From Conoideocrella luteorostrata (Eukaryota > Ascomycota > Sordariomycetes > Hypocreales > Clavicipitaceae), in NCBI GenBank assembly GCA_032433595.1, contig JASWJB010000106.1, forward strand, positions 1 to 64,000: DNA of 64,000 nucleotides, given 5' to 3'. The notes under the pieces were generated by a model that saw nothing but the letters and a program-made list of their open reading frames with translations, was not told the DNA's origin and made no database searches. A program made the translations under genes and the position numbers. This document shows, piece after piece, positions 11,576 to 23,449 of this stretch; positions within the stretch are counted from its first letter, which is position 1, and each line of letters starts with the position of its first letter.

Positions 11576-14500
11576 TCATCGTACCTTAACCTTTATGTAT
11601 GGAACCTCAACGTCCTCCCCATCCAGATCATCTGCCACCATCTCAAAAATAACTTCCTTCTGATGATCCGGAATTGCCTGTTTGGAGACAGTTTCCACGA
11701 GGTGGCTCAGCTTCCAACCCATACGTTCCTTCATCTTGGCCGGGGCATGGAAACTGGCATATAAGAGGCTGACCCCGGAGCTAAGCATCATGATGTTCAA
11801 GCCCTTTCCCTTGAAATAACCCAAGAGTTCCTGCAGAGTCATATCATCGACCTCGAATCGATCCCAAATCTTATCGAGCGTCACCTTGCCCTCAGGGCCT
11901 TTGTACTCGACCTTGGGGCTGGCGATGGGCTCACTGAAGCCGAAAAAGGGTAGTGCAAGATTGATGAACCCGTTCTTGTATTGCTCGATATCCTTTTTTC
12001 CGTCAATCACTTTGTACAGTTCCAAAACCACCAGACCGGTGACGAGCGCCGTAGTCGTAGCAATTGCAGGAATAATTTTTCCGGCAATAAACTTGGTCTT
12101 GTGTCGATCGGCCTGTTCAATTTTGTAGTTCTCGGCTCGCAGGTTGCTGCACGCTGTGATGAAGTCAATGTGATGGTTTGAATCATCATCCTTCTCGAAG
12201 TCGACCGGTTGTAATTGGAAGCCGGAGAGCGTGCTGGGTGCTGGAATGCCAGCAATGATACTCTGGAGGTCGTCTTCGTCATCGTTATCTCCTCCGGCAT
12301 TGGGGTCCTATTAGAATTAGATGAGTCTGTTCAATGATAGATGCATGACCGGAGCATTTACTTACGGGCTCCTTGTCGTCAGCTTGGATCTTGACATTGG
12401 AGTCAGGGGTGAAGTCAGGAACAATGACATTTTCCAGTTCGCGTAGGAAGAGGGTCTTGTCGTTCCCGGGAGATTTGATGTTGAAGTTAAATGCGTGGAG
12501 ATTCGCGGCAGCGACGATGAAGCCAAAATGTGTAGGGTTGTTCGGGTCGAACTTCAGAGCGTCTGGAGCACGCTTGGGGCCGGACCAGAATGGTGTGCCA
12601 CTTGAGGTCGTGGAGTCCTTGGGAAAGTTGTACAACAGCTGCTGAATCTTATTAGTGAATTCAGATTCGAATTGCATTCTGGCCCATGCGATACAATCTT
12701 CGAAAGTTCGCGGTCGCTCCGTGGTCAGATAGTTACGAATCGTCTCCAGTGTGTCCTTCTGGTTGCCACCTTGCTTCAGAGTCGTCTCCATGAAATTGGG
12801 CTGAGTCAAGTACAAGTTGACCGTCTGAGGTACTTTGACGAAGCATTTCTCAAACATGTAGTCCTTAGACCAAGCAATAGTGTGCTCAATTCTATTGGGA
12901 AAGCTTCGAATGGTGCACATGGGGAATTCCTTCTCGGGGGGGTCCTGAGAAGAAGAGTAGGATTCGGTCAGGTGAGGCAAGACCACCTGCGTATTGCCCT
13001 TGGTTCCTAGAGTACCACTCTCGAGCAGGGGCTTGCGGAAAAATACGCATCGTCGATCGACGTAGGTTCGGGCTTCGACATTGTCCAGAGCATTCGTGAC
13101 GCCGTCTAGATTCTCCCAGAAAGTCTCATTAAAAATACCCTCCGTATCCGCACTGACACGATCTTTAAAGGTTTGGATATGTCCAACGAGATCTGGATTC
13201 ATGCGCTGGACAGCTGCAGCAGCGCAATCGCTCTTCATATTACCAACATCAGCGGGGCGGAACAAGAACTGGCGATTCAGGTTGCTCTTCTCAATAGAGT
13301 CCATGTCCGTTACAAAAATCTTGCCCCTTGGCCCGGTTCCGAGACCCATCATAGCCCAATTCTTCAGCATTTCACAGCCAATGGCACCAGCGCCCACCAG
13401 AAACTGTGTCAAGTTCGCAATCTTGTCTTGGTACTCGGAACCAAAGACGGCGATTTGACCGTCATAGCGGCTGCCGACCGGCTTACACAGCTCGGGACTT
13501 CTCGTAGTTGACGTCGGGATTGATTCAAGCGAATCAAAGTACATCCACTGACTGATGGGCTGGAACTTTCCAGAGACGGCTTTGAGGATCTCTTGAGCAG
13601 TAGCTCCGCCAAAAAAGGCAGCCATTGGGCTTAGATCCCCGCGAGCTTGGTAACTGAGCTCCTTGAGCAACTTCTCGTCAAACTCAATGTCCAACTTTTC
13701 GTCCGAGGCAAATTTTTTCGCAGCGCCGAGAACAAGGGCAGCATCGTCATCATCCATAGGATTTGGCAGGCGGCCTTTGGTGGTCTGAAAGGCGTGGAGG
13801 GCTTGAAAGCCGAGATGCAGTTGTTGGGGTCGATCAAATTTGGCGAAGTCGGACATGACAAATTCTGGCTCCTTGAGAGCAGCGGTAAACGGCTTGAAGT
13901 TGATAATCTTTGGCATCTTTACTTGTTGGTACATGCCGCCTCCCTGATACTGTCCAAGGCCAGACAAATCACCAATGGAGAACGTATACGGTCCCTTAAC
14001 AGTAATCTTGCGGGGTTCGCAGTGGTTCAACCCCTCCATGCCCTCAACCTCAGAGAATGTAACGTAGTCGCCGTCTTCAAGTCCATGGCGGGTTTCATCC
14101 AAGGCTGACACAAGACCCTCCTCGTCGATTCCGGCAATAATTCCGCTCAGAGGGGTTTCTCCGGTCGGATCGATGACTGTAAACTTTTCGCCAAAGTCGC
14201 AAAAGATGGAACCGAACAATCCGAATGTATCTGCAACAACAACATAAATTCCCTTGGAATGACAATAGTCGCCTATGGCTTGTTGAGACTGGAGGGGAGT
14301 GTTGGTGAGCACTACCAACTGGTACTTATCGAATTGCGACAGGTCTCCATCGAGCCTAGCAGCTCATGTTAGCATGCTGTTGCAACTATATGAAAACACA
14401 AAAGAGATGCACCTACCCCGAAGACTCATGGACTTTCACCGGTGTGTAGGCGTTCAATTCTGCTAACCGAGGGGTTGTCACCTCATGTCTTGGCTTGCCA

Positions 14501-14945
14501 ACATCTTGTGGAGTCAAGAAGAACTGAGCGGACAGATCTGAGATTTCGACTGGCTTTGGATCGTAGAGTGTCAAACTCTTAACACCGGCCAGGGCAATGT
14601 TCTTGGCAATTTCGACACCCAGTCCCTTGAGACCAACGACAAGGATGTTGGAAGCGCCCATACGTTTCATGGCCTCATGGCCAAGCACATAGAGCTGTCG
14701 ACTGTAGAGGGATTCATCGATCTCGTTGTGGCCGATAACAGACTCGTCAACCTGCATTCTGGTCGCTGTATCGACCTCTGGCAGCTTTGCGGACTGAAAA
14801 TTGTGTGTCAGCCTACTGAGCTGCGATTCGGGGCGTACCTTGATGTCGCATCGTGGTAATGGCCTTGTCCCCAAGAAGAGGGGAGTTCTTCCTTCCCCAG
14901 GACCACAGGGCTGGCTTTGGGAGACTCGCGAACACTTACGGACAT
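11576..14945 (-). CDS. UBA1: Ubiquitin-activating enzyme E1
   Basis: Four exons are read: a 6-nt first exon 14945-14940 (Met-Ser), then 14793-14417, 14355-12366 and 12307-11576, all in phase, for 1034 residues, the normal Uba1 length. The N-terminal inactive adenylation repeat has [28 protein letters not shown] in two pieces, the active repeat has [15 protein letters not shown] (near residue 450), and the catalytic cysteine lies in [11 protein letters not shown] (Cys608, yeast Cys600). The C-terminus carries a ubiquitin-fold domain ending [11 protein letters not shown]. It activates ubiquitin with ATP, forms the E1 thioester and passes ubiquitin to E2 enzymes in cytosol and nucleus; it is normally single-copy and essential. 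The tiny first exon is supported by GTAAGT at 14939 and TTTTCAG before 14793. Confidence 0.97.
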
Positions 14946-15871
14946 AATTCGCTTGATATTATGATGATGCTCCCCGTGGGAGAGTTTTCGCTTCCCCAGC
15001 GCGTCTGAGCTGGCTGATGGCGGAATTTTGAAGGCAGAGATTCAGCACCGAAGGTTGAGCTCAACCCCACCAAGATGCTGAACCTGAGGAGAGGGGAAAG
15101 ACGAAAGCCTATAAAGCAGAGGAAGAAACGGCCGGTTTGTTGTTCGCTATCCGTGATAATGCCACAGAGGTCAAGATCGCGGTGGCAGTTTGGTTCGTAA
15201 GGTGTAGGCTATTGAAGATGAAAGAGGACAGTTTTGCCTAGCAGCTGCGAAACAAATCCACTATGACTGACGATTGATGAGGTAATGGCCGGATTGGCTC
15301 TCGGCCAAGATGACAAACGATGGCGGGCGGAGGGGCAACGAGTAAGCTGGCGTGGGGCGGAGGGGTTGGAAGGGCGGACGGTGGAAGGTGGGGCTACACC
15401 TTCTTCACTTTATGAAATTAAGTATATGCAGACATTCACTGTGTGCCTGCGGTGATCATCATTCAAGCGGCAGGTCCAGTTTCCAAACGTTTTGCATCAT
15501 TTATATTTATTGGATCAATTGTACATTTTTTGACTGACGCATCACGGGCTTCTAGCCCAATCCTGTTATCGGAGAAGCCTCTAGAATCGTAGCGCCGTGA
15601 GGAGTACGGAGTACTAGTAGGCTCGTTCCACTTCTTGATCCACTTCTGGAATCACTGAAAGCGTGCGTGACATGTTTGGTTGAGCAGCTGAGTAACTAAA
15701 TAAGATCTTTGAAGAGCACATTTTTGAACTCACAATGCGATAGTTGAGGCAATTGAACAGAAAACAAAACCGTCTCAGCCATTTGCCCACGGTGCAGGAA
15801 ACCACTGTGCAGGAAAGAAGAAGAAATGAGTAAGGTATGTTCGTTATCTCGTGCGTTCATGGCTCAACTCG
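14946..15871. other. Intergenic region between UBA1 and EXO5
   Basis: This is the promoter side of UBA1 and the 3' side of the exonuclease gene, both on the minus strand. A GAGTACGGAGTAC motif lies at 15602. No further coding frame is credible. Confidence 0.5.
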
Positions 15872-17551
15872 TTACTGCACCGAGGATTCGCCCGTTTTGC
15901 GTCTTGCCCAAACTCTCCTCTGGGCTTTTTGCATTTGTTCTTCTGCCAAAGCATTCCTCCAAGAGCACTCCGGAGCAAATTCGCATGTCCTACATTTAAA
16001 TGCTTCCTCGATGTCGACACCAACAGCCTTTCGCTCACCTTGCCACCATCTCATGTACCGCGTCAAGTACGTGTCCAATACCTGGTGAGAAGCCGGAAAG
16101 TCGTGAATATCAAGCTCTCTACCGTCGTCTCGATGAACGTATTGAACCCGTAGCATTTGACCCATTGACGCCTCTCCTTCCGGGAAAGCAAGCTTCACTT
16201 CGTCATCAACCAGAGATATCAGCTCCCGAAGAGTTTGATAGTTCAGCAGCCCGTCTTTGGGGGAAATTGAGTTTTCTGAGCCTACACTGTTCTGGGAGTC
16301 TCCGGTTCCAATTGAATTTGCTGCAGAGAACACAGAGTCTTCAAATATTTCGTCATGGAGGTGCCCTATTTGAGCAATGAATCCATCGGAAAGAGTGTCA
16401 TCAGGATCAAGACCATAGCGGCGAAAAAGTTTCAAAAAATCCAACTTCCCAGCAGCAATGTCTGATAAAAAACGATGATAGAGCAGGAGTTGAATCTTTG
16501 CTGGCCGAAGTAACGGTTTCGATACCGGGGTTAAGCTTCCTCGCGTTTTCACATCTATGAGGTAAATTTTATGCGAAATGGTCTCGTGCGACTTCCCACT
16601 TTGTGTGAAGAAATCCGTGAGCGAAGTTTGGTTCGGGTCACGCTCTGTCTGTTCCGCAAGCTCTTCCTCAAACTCTGGGTTCGGGTTGTTGTGGCTCACT
16701 GCATCGATGACACCGTTTACAAAGTTGCCATGAACAACGCCCCAAACTTCTAGCTCACGGGTCAACCCAGTCTCACGAAGAGTCCGTAAGCCTTGGATGA
16801 AGTTCCACAATCTTAGAGCAAACCCGTCCTCTTTCGTTAATACATCAATCTGTATCGTTGTGTGCACCTCGTCTTCGAGTTTCTTATGGATTTTTGAGCC
16901 CCCCTTCATTGCAGGAGTCTTGGTGCGTCGGCCACCGGGAAGTTTTGTGAGCGTATACCAGTATTGCAGCTCGCACCAAGATCCGGCAGTGAGGTCGGTG
17001 ACAGTGAGAGGCTTTCTTGGGTAGGATCGGAACATTTGCAGAGGAGTGCGACCGTCATCGTAGCCATCGGACTCGGCGTCATAGATGTCGATAGCTGCTT
17101 CGCCTGTACTTCCATGACTCTCGACTTCTGTCAAAGCACGACTCACTAATCGCTTTTCGGTCAGTCAGTGTCAACAACCAAAAAGGCAAAATACAACTTG
17201 GCACGCACAATCGGGGTACGTGACGTTTTTATCGAGCGATACGGCAGCGACGACATCGGAGCCAACTGCCGGTGGTTCGTTACCACTGGGTTGAAGCGAC
17301 TGCAAGCCACCAAATGTTTCACTGCCCGAAATGATTTCATGTTCATCATGAATGGTGGTATCTGTCCGGCCGGGCAAGGAATCCACTCCAGCGATGCCAC
17401 CACTACGTATCTTCGACGTTAGGTTCGTTTTCTCTGATGCAGACTGCCTGTTTCGTTGCTCTGAAGCAAGTTCGATTAGAAGCAACTGGTCCTCCGGGGA
17501 AAAGTCTGAGCCATAGTCGCTTTCAACATCTGAGGATTTTGGCGCGGCCAT
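15872..17551 (-). CDS. EXO5: Exonuclease V (EXO5/DEM1 family, 4Fe-4S nuclease)
   Basis: Two exons (17551-17209 and 17145-15872) join at YPD|LSRALTEVE to give 538 residues. The start is the first ATG in frame; the frame extends further upstream only with GTG. Residues 1-110 are acidic and low-complexity. The nuclease domain runs from about 150 (RKPLTVTDLTAGSWCELQYW) through the PD-(D/E)XK core YLIDVKTR (Asp312, Lys314) to the C-terminal cluster FKCRTCEFAPECSW. Cys172 with Cys499, Cys502 and Cys508 form the four iron-sulfur ligands known for Exo5. The family digests single-stranded DNA; it acts in mitochondria in budding yeast and in nuclear crosslink repair in fission yeast and humans. Sequence alone does not decide the compartment here. 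Confidence 0.95.
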
Positions 17552-18525
17552 ATCATCTTTCGTAGCAGCGCATGATGGTGGCACCCGAATGATGGCAAGA
17601 AAAGAGCTTGATTCTTAGTCACGGTATTTGAAAGACGCGGGCGGAGGAACGACTAGTGAGCAGTCTTCGCCGTGCCAAGTGTTGCGCGTGCAGTGCACGC
17701 TTTCACGTGGTGCGGTGGAGAAGTCACATCCCATCACGTTCAAGGTAACACTATCACCGCATCCTCCTCAGCAAGTTCCAAACGTCGTGAGTGTAACTGC
17801 GCGCGCACATCTAGCCAGGAGTGACAGAGTTTCCAAGTCGGTGCGGAATTCCTATTATGTCGGCTTGGGATGGACACAAATAGTCAAATTCTTTCTCTTT
17901 ACCCATACGAAGGCAATCAACTTAATCAAGACACAGTAGGTCCGACTGCGGCTCAGCATTCTATGGATTTTGAACTGTAACGGAGCCTGAACAGTTCCGA
18001 CGGGCTTGCAGCTGCGGCACGTTGCGTCTGGGCAGGCGTTCCACCTACCCTGTAGATGGGATGGTTTCCACGCATTTAGCCGGTATCGTTTTGCGATGCT
18101 TCGTCCGTCCAACTTTTTCTTAATTTAAAGCGAAAGACAGGGGCGTATTTGTCTTGGGATGCCTCGCCCCTCGCAACTTAGTACGTGATTTCACCGCCAT
18201 CTCATACAGCCTCGCTTCCTCCAGTCTCGTGTCTCCAGGACGGAGAGCGTTTGCTAGTTTGGATACCCCCCCTAAGTGCGCACATGGAAGTGCCATCTAT
18301 TCCATGAGCCACCTGCGTATATCGCGTGGGCCATTTCAAACTTCGCTTGATGAACAGATTAAGCTCGAGCTTGAATTGCTCCTCCAGCCTGTCTCGACGC
18401 CACAGACTTCTTCTTTACTTGTCTATGAATGGCATCATCACGTTGCATTCTGCAGTTGTCTGGTTCTATAACGATACTCAGGGTCATCAAGTGTATGCAT
18501 CATCTGGTGACTGCTAATCATTATG
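17552..18525. other. Intergenic region
   Basis: Upstream of the minus-strand exonuclease gene and downstream of the next minus-strand gene. Short open frames have no recognisable features. Confidence 0.5.
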
Positions 18526-19173
18526 CTACATGTCCATAAACTCATATGGGACCCCAACGCTGCGATCTCGCTTCCCCTGAGACTTGGCTATTTTCTGATA
18601 CATTTGCAGCTTCTCCTCAAAGTTATCCGAAAACGCGGTAAACATTTTATTGGCCGTTTCTTCGGTCTTGCATGGGAATGCATGGACGGCCCCTTGGTCA
18701 AAGCTACGGACCAGCATCACTTCGTCTTGTTCCCTGTCATCCTCTCCTAGAACGCAGAAATACTGGCGGTTCCAATCCTTGTTGGCGGGCGTGGCCCCCA
18801 AGTACCTGGCACACTCCTCCAGAGTCTTGCCCACAAACGGCGAGGCAAATGAATCGGCCACAGGCGGGTGCGTGCCTTCTGCAGGCAGCTCGCGCTCTTG
18901 GCCGTCTTCCGTGATGGTGCGACGGTCAGGAGCGCAGTCGTACGGCGAAGATGAGTTTGGAATGTGAACTATGTTAAGAAAGAACATGCCATCATTACCT
19001 TCTGACGTTCGGTGAAGAACATCGTTGACGTGCTAATTAAGGGCAGCTTAGTTATGCGCTCGAGTGTTTTATGCGTGTTTCTGGTGTGGTAAGAGTAGGT
19101 ATGTGCTGCTTACCTCGACCCTGATTTTGTCTGAAGTCACGAAGAGCGCGTACGGGGCGGATGGACCGGACAT
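18526..19173 (-). CDS. Conserved-looking small fungal protein of unknown function
   Basis: Two exons (19173-19114 and 19032-18526) join in phase after DKIRVE to give 188 residues. The intron has a GTAAGC donor and an AATTAG acceptor. The protein starts MSGPSAPYALFVTSDKIRVE, has no signal peptide or membrane segment, and shows an acidic central part (LGEDDREQDE) and a Lys/Gln-rich helical C-terminus ending EFMDM. I do not recognise the domain. The clean splice junction, balanced composition and lack of low-complexity argue for a real gene. Confidence 0.75.
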
Positions 19174-20382
19174 TATTGACGTTTTCTAAACCTTTGGGTG
19201 GTCTGTGATGTGTAAAAGATCGGTCGAAGATGCAAATAAATTTACAGTGGCTGCGAACAAACCGCCAATATATGGGACATGAAAGAATGGTGCAGTCCTT
19301 GTGAAGTTCGAATAGTTCCGATACCGTAAAAAGGAAATGGTTGGTTGCCGGACTCGGTTGCGGGATAAATCTTGGTCCCGGACCAAATAGGGCGCAGTCA
19401 CAGACGTCATAACTACTGCATTGACGCGCGGCAGATGAAGGTGGTCAGCCTCACCCGCATGCAGGACATATACTAGGGATCGAGAGGGTGTGCGAACCAG
19501 TCTTGTCATCAACAGTTCCGTCCAACGATTTCATGTTAAATCAAGAGGACCCCAATCGAGTCGCCAAGACAGATGACTGAGCTGACTCAGATACTGACAT
19601 ATCAAGTAAGCTGGGTTCGGCACAATCCTATTTCGAACAAAATATGGCACGTGGGAGAACTAATCTAGCTCGGGATCGCGCTCTCATGGTTAGTGGCTTG
19701 CCGATCGTGGATATGACATGCATTGCCTACTACAGTCTAGTTGACGTATGAAATCGAGATCCATGTATCGGAGTGGCATTCGACTTGCGACAGTAGAGTG
19801 AATACAGCGTAATGTACCGTAGTTTGAATGGGCATAAGCCATTCTGCTACAAAATTCTTGGACGTTAAATTATGAAACGAGAGTATTTCCATTTCTATTT
19901 TTATCATTCATCACCGTGAAGTACCTGCAGGTTGTGCACAACTACTTTTAGTCCATTTAAGGTGTATTAGGCTGCAGCCAAACGAGATGGAGCCAAATGT
20001 AGTGCAGATTGATATTTTTAGCATTGTATGGGATCTGTTGAGCGATGTTCCACTCCTCCTTGGGTTAATGCCTGCCAGAGTTTTGAAGGATGAAAGTTTT
20101 ACTATCCTATCAGTGCTGTATGCTGATATTAGCCAGAATCATCAGCTCGTAGAAGCTGACAGAAGATAGCTGACATAGTCAAAGATAGTATTTGACTTAG
20201 GAAGACTAAAAGAGGAGCTTCCAAATATATTTAATTTGCCGTAAGTATTTAAAGATCCGAGAGAAGCGCTTCCACTATCTCGTTCTGTTCTCATCATCTC
20301 TCACATACTTTCTACTTTTATCAAACTCCTTCCCACAACCTGCCCCGATAGTCATCCAGCGCTTTTGCTCATCACTTTGGCA
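19174..20382. other. Intergenic region, AT-rich
   Basis: No gene recognised; a 60-codon frame at 19987-20169 has no features. The last 100 bases before the DNase start are CT-rich (TCTCATCATCTCTCACATAC and following), as in many fungal core promoters, with TATATTTAA near 20226. Confidence 0.5.
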
Positions 20383-21588
20383 ATGCCCAGACCAATCTTA
20401 GCGGCAGCGTTATTCGCAATTTCAGCTCTTGCTGAAACCAAAGAGGCCAGTATTCCCTTCGGCGGCGACTTATACGTGGCTCCTGGTCGAGCCAATCGTC
20501 TCCAAGCACGGGCCGGACAAGACTTTGGCATCCTTAAGTTCGACTGCAAAGGTGGAGAGGGCGCTTGCAATAATGCATGCTACTACATCAACTGCCAAGC
20601 ACCGGTACACAATGTCAAGGATCCAGACAAGATCGTGTACACTGGTCCAGGGTCGAAAGACAACGATCAAAATCGTCGCGAGTCAGGTTGTCAGGCCCGC
20701 CACCCCCAAAAGCCCAATGATTCGGTGACCAGCGTGTGCCAGGCCTTCCCATATAGCCAGAAATACATTCCCGACGACAAGCAGTCGCAAGCTTTGTCAT
20801 GGCAGTGTGACGAATGGCCCCCGGCATCATCTCAGCAGCAGCCATTCGGATCTCAAGGACGCGCCGCCAACAGTCTTCGGTGTATGCCTGGGCCGGAGAA
20901 TGAGAGCCTTGGCCGCCAGCTTTCACAATTTTATCAGGGCCAAGGGAATTTCCCCGGGCGCAAAGGCAGCGGGAAAATGGCCCGAGACGACTATGCGCGC
21001 GTGGAATTTGACATTTCAGGTGCTGACCAAAGCAAAGTATCCTTCTGTAAGAAGACAAACGGCCAAACGAACTGCGGCAGTGACGGTTTCCAGTTCGGAT
21101 TGACAAGGAAGGATCTGAAGGAAGGCAAAATCAGCGCACCCCTGGCGCCTAATGCAAAGGACAATTTGTACGCTCTCCAAAACACGGTGTACAAGGACCT
21201 CTTTCAATGCTCCGTCAAGTTTACTCGGGACGGGGACAAGGACTTTAAGAAAATTGTGTTGTCTGACTGGGAGGACAAAGACCACAACGCTCCGGACTGC
21301 AGCATTTCTGGCGCTACTGGTGATTGTACCATCAAGGGACAGTTGCCTAATGACTTAAAGGTGTCAAAGACGGGGGCTCTGGGGTCTCTCATCAAGTTTG
21401 AATATGCACCTGGACAGAAGGATCGGAATGTGAATTGGTACAGTTGGGACACCAACTCCAAGGGAACCGGCAAGGGGCCTGCCACCAACGACGGAGATTC
21501 TGAGTCTTATTGTAAGAAGGTCAAGAAAGGGAATGAAGAGGAGGTGGAATGCTGGTTTCCATGCTTTAAGAATGCAGATGGTCGATAA
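20383..21588 (+). CDS. Secreted NucA/NucB-type deoxyribonuclease
   Basis: A single exon of 401 residues. The start is the first ATG (MPRPILAAALFAISALAE), a typical signal peptide; the longer frame needs TTG. A possible propeptide ends near LQARAG (residues 40-45). The NucA/NucB core (about 50-200) has paired cysteines in FDCKGGEGACNNACYYINC, the active-site-like motif CDEWPPASSQ (142-151) and the downstream MPGPENESLGRQLSQFY (168 onward), matching the family's DE(Y/W)P and EN...G motifs. A further 200 residues, Cys-bearing, Asp/Lys-rich and soluble, follow and are not part of bacterial NucB. Such fungal proteins are predicted extracellular DNA-degrading enzymes, for nutrition or extracellular-trap DNA. 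The C-terminal domain is unidentified. Confidence 0.87.
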   Translation: MPRPILAAALFAISALAETKEASIPFGGDLYVAPGRANRLQARAGQDFGILKFDCKGGEGACNNACYYINCQAPVHNVKDPDKIVYTGPGSKDNDQNRRESGCQARHPQKPNDSVTSVCQAFPYSQKYIPDDKQSQALSWQCDEWPPASSQQQPFGSQGRAANSLRCMPGPENESLGRQLSQFYQGQGNFPGRKGSGKMARDDYARVEFDISGADQSKVSFCKKTNGQTNCGSDGFQFGLTRKDLKEGKISAPLAPNAKDNLYALQNTVYKDLFQCSVKFTRDGDKDFKKIVLSDWEDKDHNAPDCSISGATGDCTIKGQLPNDLKVSKTGALGSLIKFEYAPGQKDRNVNWYSWDTNSKGTGKGPATNDGDSESYCKKVKKGNEEEVECWFPCFKNADGR

Positions 21589-23449
21589 ATAGGGTTTGGA
21601 ATACTGCGGTTGTTCTTGGATATCAGAGTTGATTTACATTTTGAGCACCGTTTGTAGGAACCGAAATTTTTATTAAGACATCTACAACTTTCACACTTTC
21701 AATGCTATGGCTCAACTCAGAACTTAACACTTTGAACACGTGACTGCTTAAACAGCGACTCGTAGTTACAACTTAATTCTTTCTTCCGCTCCTATTAATA
21801 GAGTGCGTTGTCGTTGAAGTGTGAAGCAGAAACGCTTTAAAGGAAGACGGCATCAGCATCGGCAAGCTCTTTCGTCACTCTGTATATGGTGACGTTCGTA
21901 GAGGTATAGATTCGTTCCGACTCCAGATATTCTTAACCTGAGAAATGGGCAATGCGTACAGTCGTTTATTGTGTGTTAAGATTCAGACCAAACTCAATTA
22001 GTCCGGGACAGATCTGTTACGTTATTAAAGCTAGAGCAATTGCATAATAATATAAATATTATAGTGCTCACAGCTTTAGAATAGCTGCCCACGAAAACAA
22101 TGCAGCTCTTATTTAAAAAGCCTCTGTTATGTATTCGCAGAGTTAACTGTTTCGTGATGCTTTGATCTTTATGGAATGTAGAAGACAAGCTTCGCCCTCT
22201 GACAACCTTTTCTAAATCAAGAAAGCTAATGTCTGCGTTAAGTAGAGTTTTATTCACAGTGCAGGCACAGTTGAATCCTGTGACAAATCTTCAGAGACCT
22301 GGTTGTCTTATTCCAAGAATTAGTGTCTAACAAAACACGCACAGAATTGGGTTGTGGCTTACTTGAGCAGTTGAACGAAGCCATCAGCTTGTTGAAAAGA
22401 TCTAACCTGGATATACTTGCAGCTAGAGGCCGAAAAAAATTATTCACTAGGAATACAATTCAACAAAGCCTTAGAGCATAACTCGCTGGTGATCATGTGA
22501 AACAAATCTTACGCTGTCCCGCGCCTAGTCGACTATACCCAATGTATATATACCTAGCAACTATATGGAGGAAGCGGAGTTTTCTCGTACCTGTATTATG
22601 CGGGGAAAACTACGATCTTACGTCGCCGCTCTTAGTTATCTTCGCTTAGGCACTACTCAGACGCTACTTAGGTACTGCTTAGGTGAGCTCAGGCTATACT
22701 TCGCTCACTGAGCATGTCCTGAGCCAGTTCCACCTCCGCCTGAGCTTTAGTTGGTTCTTATGCAATTATGCAAATCACTTACAATATGCAAAGATACGTA
22801 GATAATTAATTCCGTTATAGGCTTATAAATAAGGCGCGGAATTAGATCTCTATGCAGCTATAAGAATAAGCAAGGTGAAAGTGCCCAGTGAACTGTTAAA
22901 TAGTATGCAGTGAGGTCAATAGTGCTAGGGAACGCTGAGAGTCAGGGAACGCTGAAGGTTAGGTGGTTAGGGGATGCCGAAGATCTAGGGAAGTCCGTAG
23001 TCTCGGTCAGGCCTATGATAAAAGGAATTGGTGTTAAAGGCAGGAAGGAAAATAAGCATAAAAGGAAGCAAAAGGGCAAGAATTAGAAGAAGGAATCAGA
23101 TCATTATCAACAACTATCATTATTATCAAGAGAAGCCTTTTATCCCTTCTACCTCTGTACTGTCGCTTCCGACATGAACTTTCCTATTGAGATACAATCC
23201 TGGAGAGTCAACTCACCAACACTAACATTGAGAAAGATTTAAGTCAATGCGCATAAACTTGACGGGGATCCGTTCTGGTTAGGTTGAAAGCCCACGCAAT
23301 ATCCACTGCTCCTTGAGGAACTCTTTCCAAGAGGTTTAAAAGTAGATTCACAACTCAAGTCAATACCATAAGAAATTGTAAGGATCAGTGTAAGGTCCTC
23401 GGAGACCGTATAAGCGTCAGCAGCCAGACCAGAACCCTATCAATTAACC
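21589..23449. other. AT-rich gene-free stretch
   Basis: 1.9 kb with only short non-descript frames. The segment 22900-23000 has two copies of AGGGAACGCTGA spaced by about 16 bp, and the tract 22480-23170 may be a decayed transposon, but no terminal repeats or protein remnants could be tied to it. Confidence 0.5.

Noticed and set aside
12373..14108. Plus-strand frames of 90-153 codons over UBA1
   Set aside because: They lie wholly inside conserved UBA1 exons and have no protein-like motifs.
19186..19512. 108-codon minus-strand frame upstream of the small conserved gene
   Set aside because: No motif, no splice support and no signal peptide; it overlaps the promoter of the 188-residue protein.
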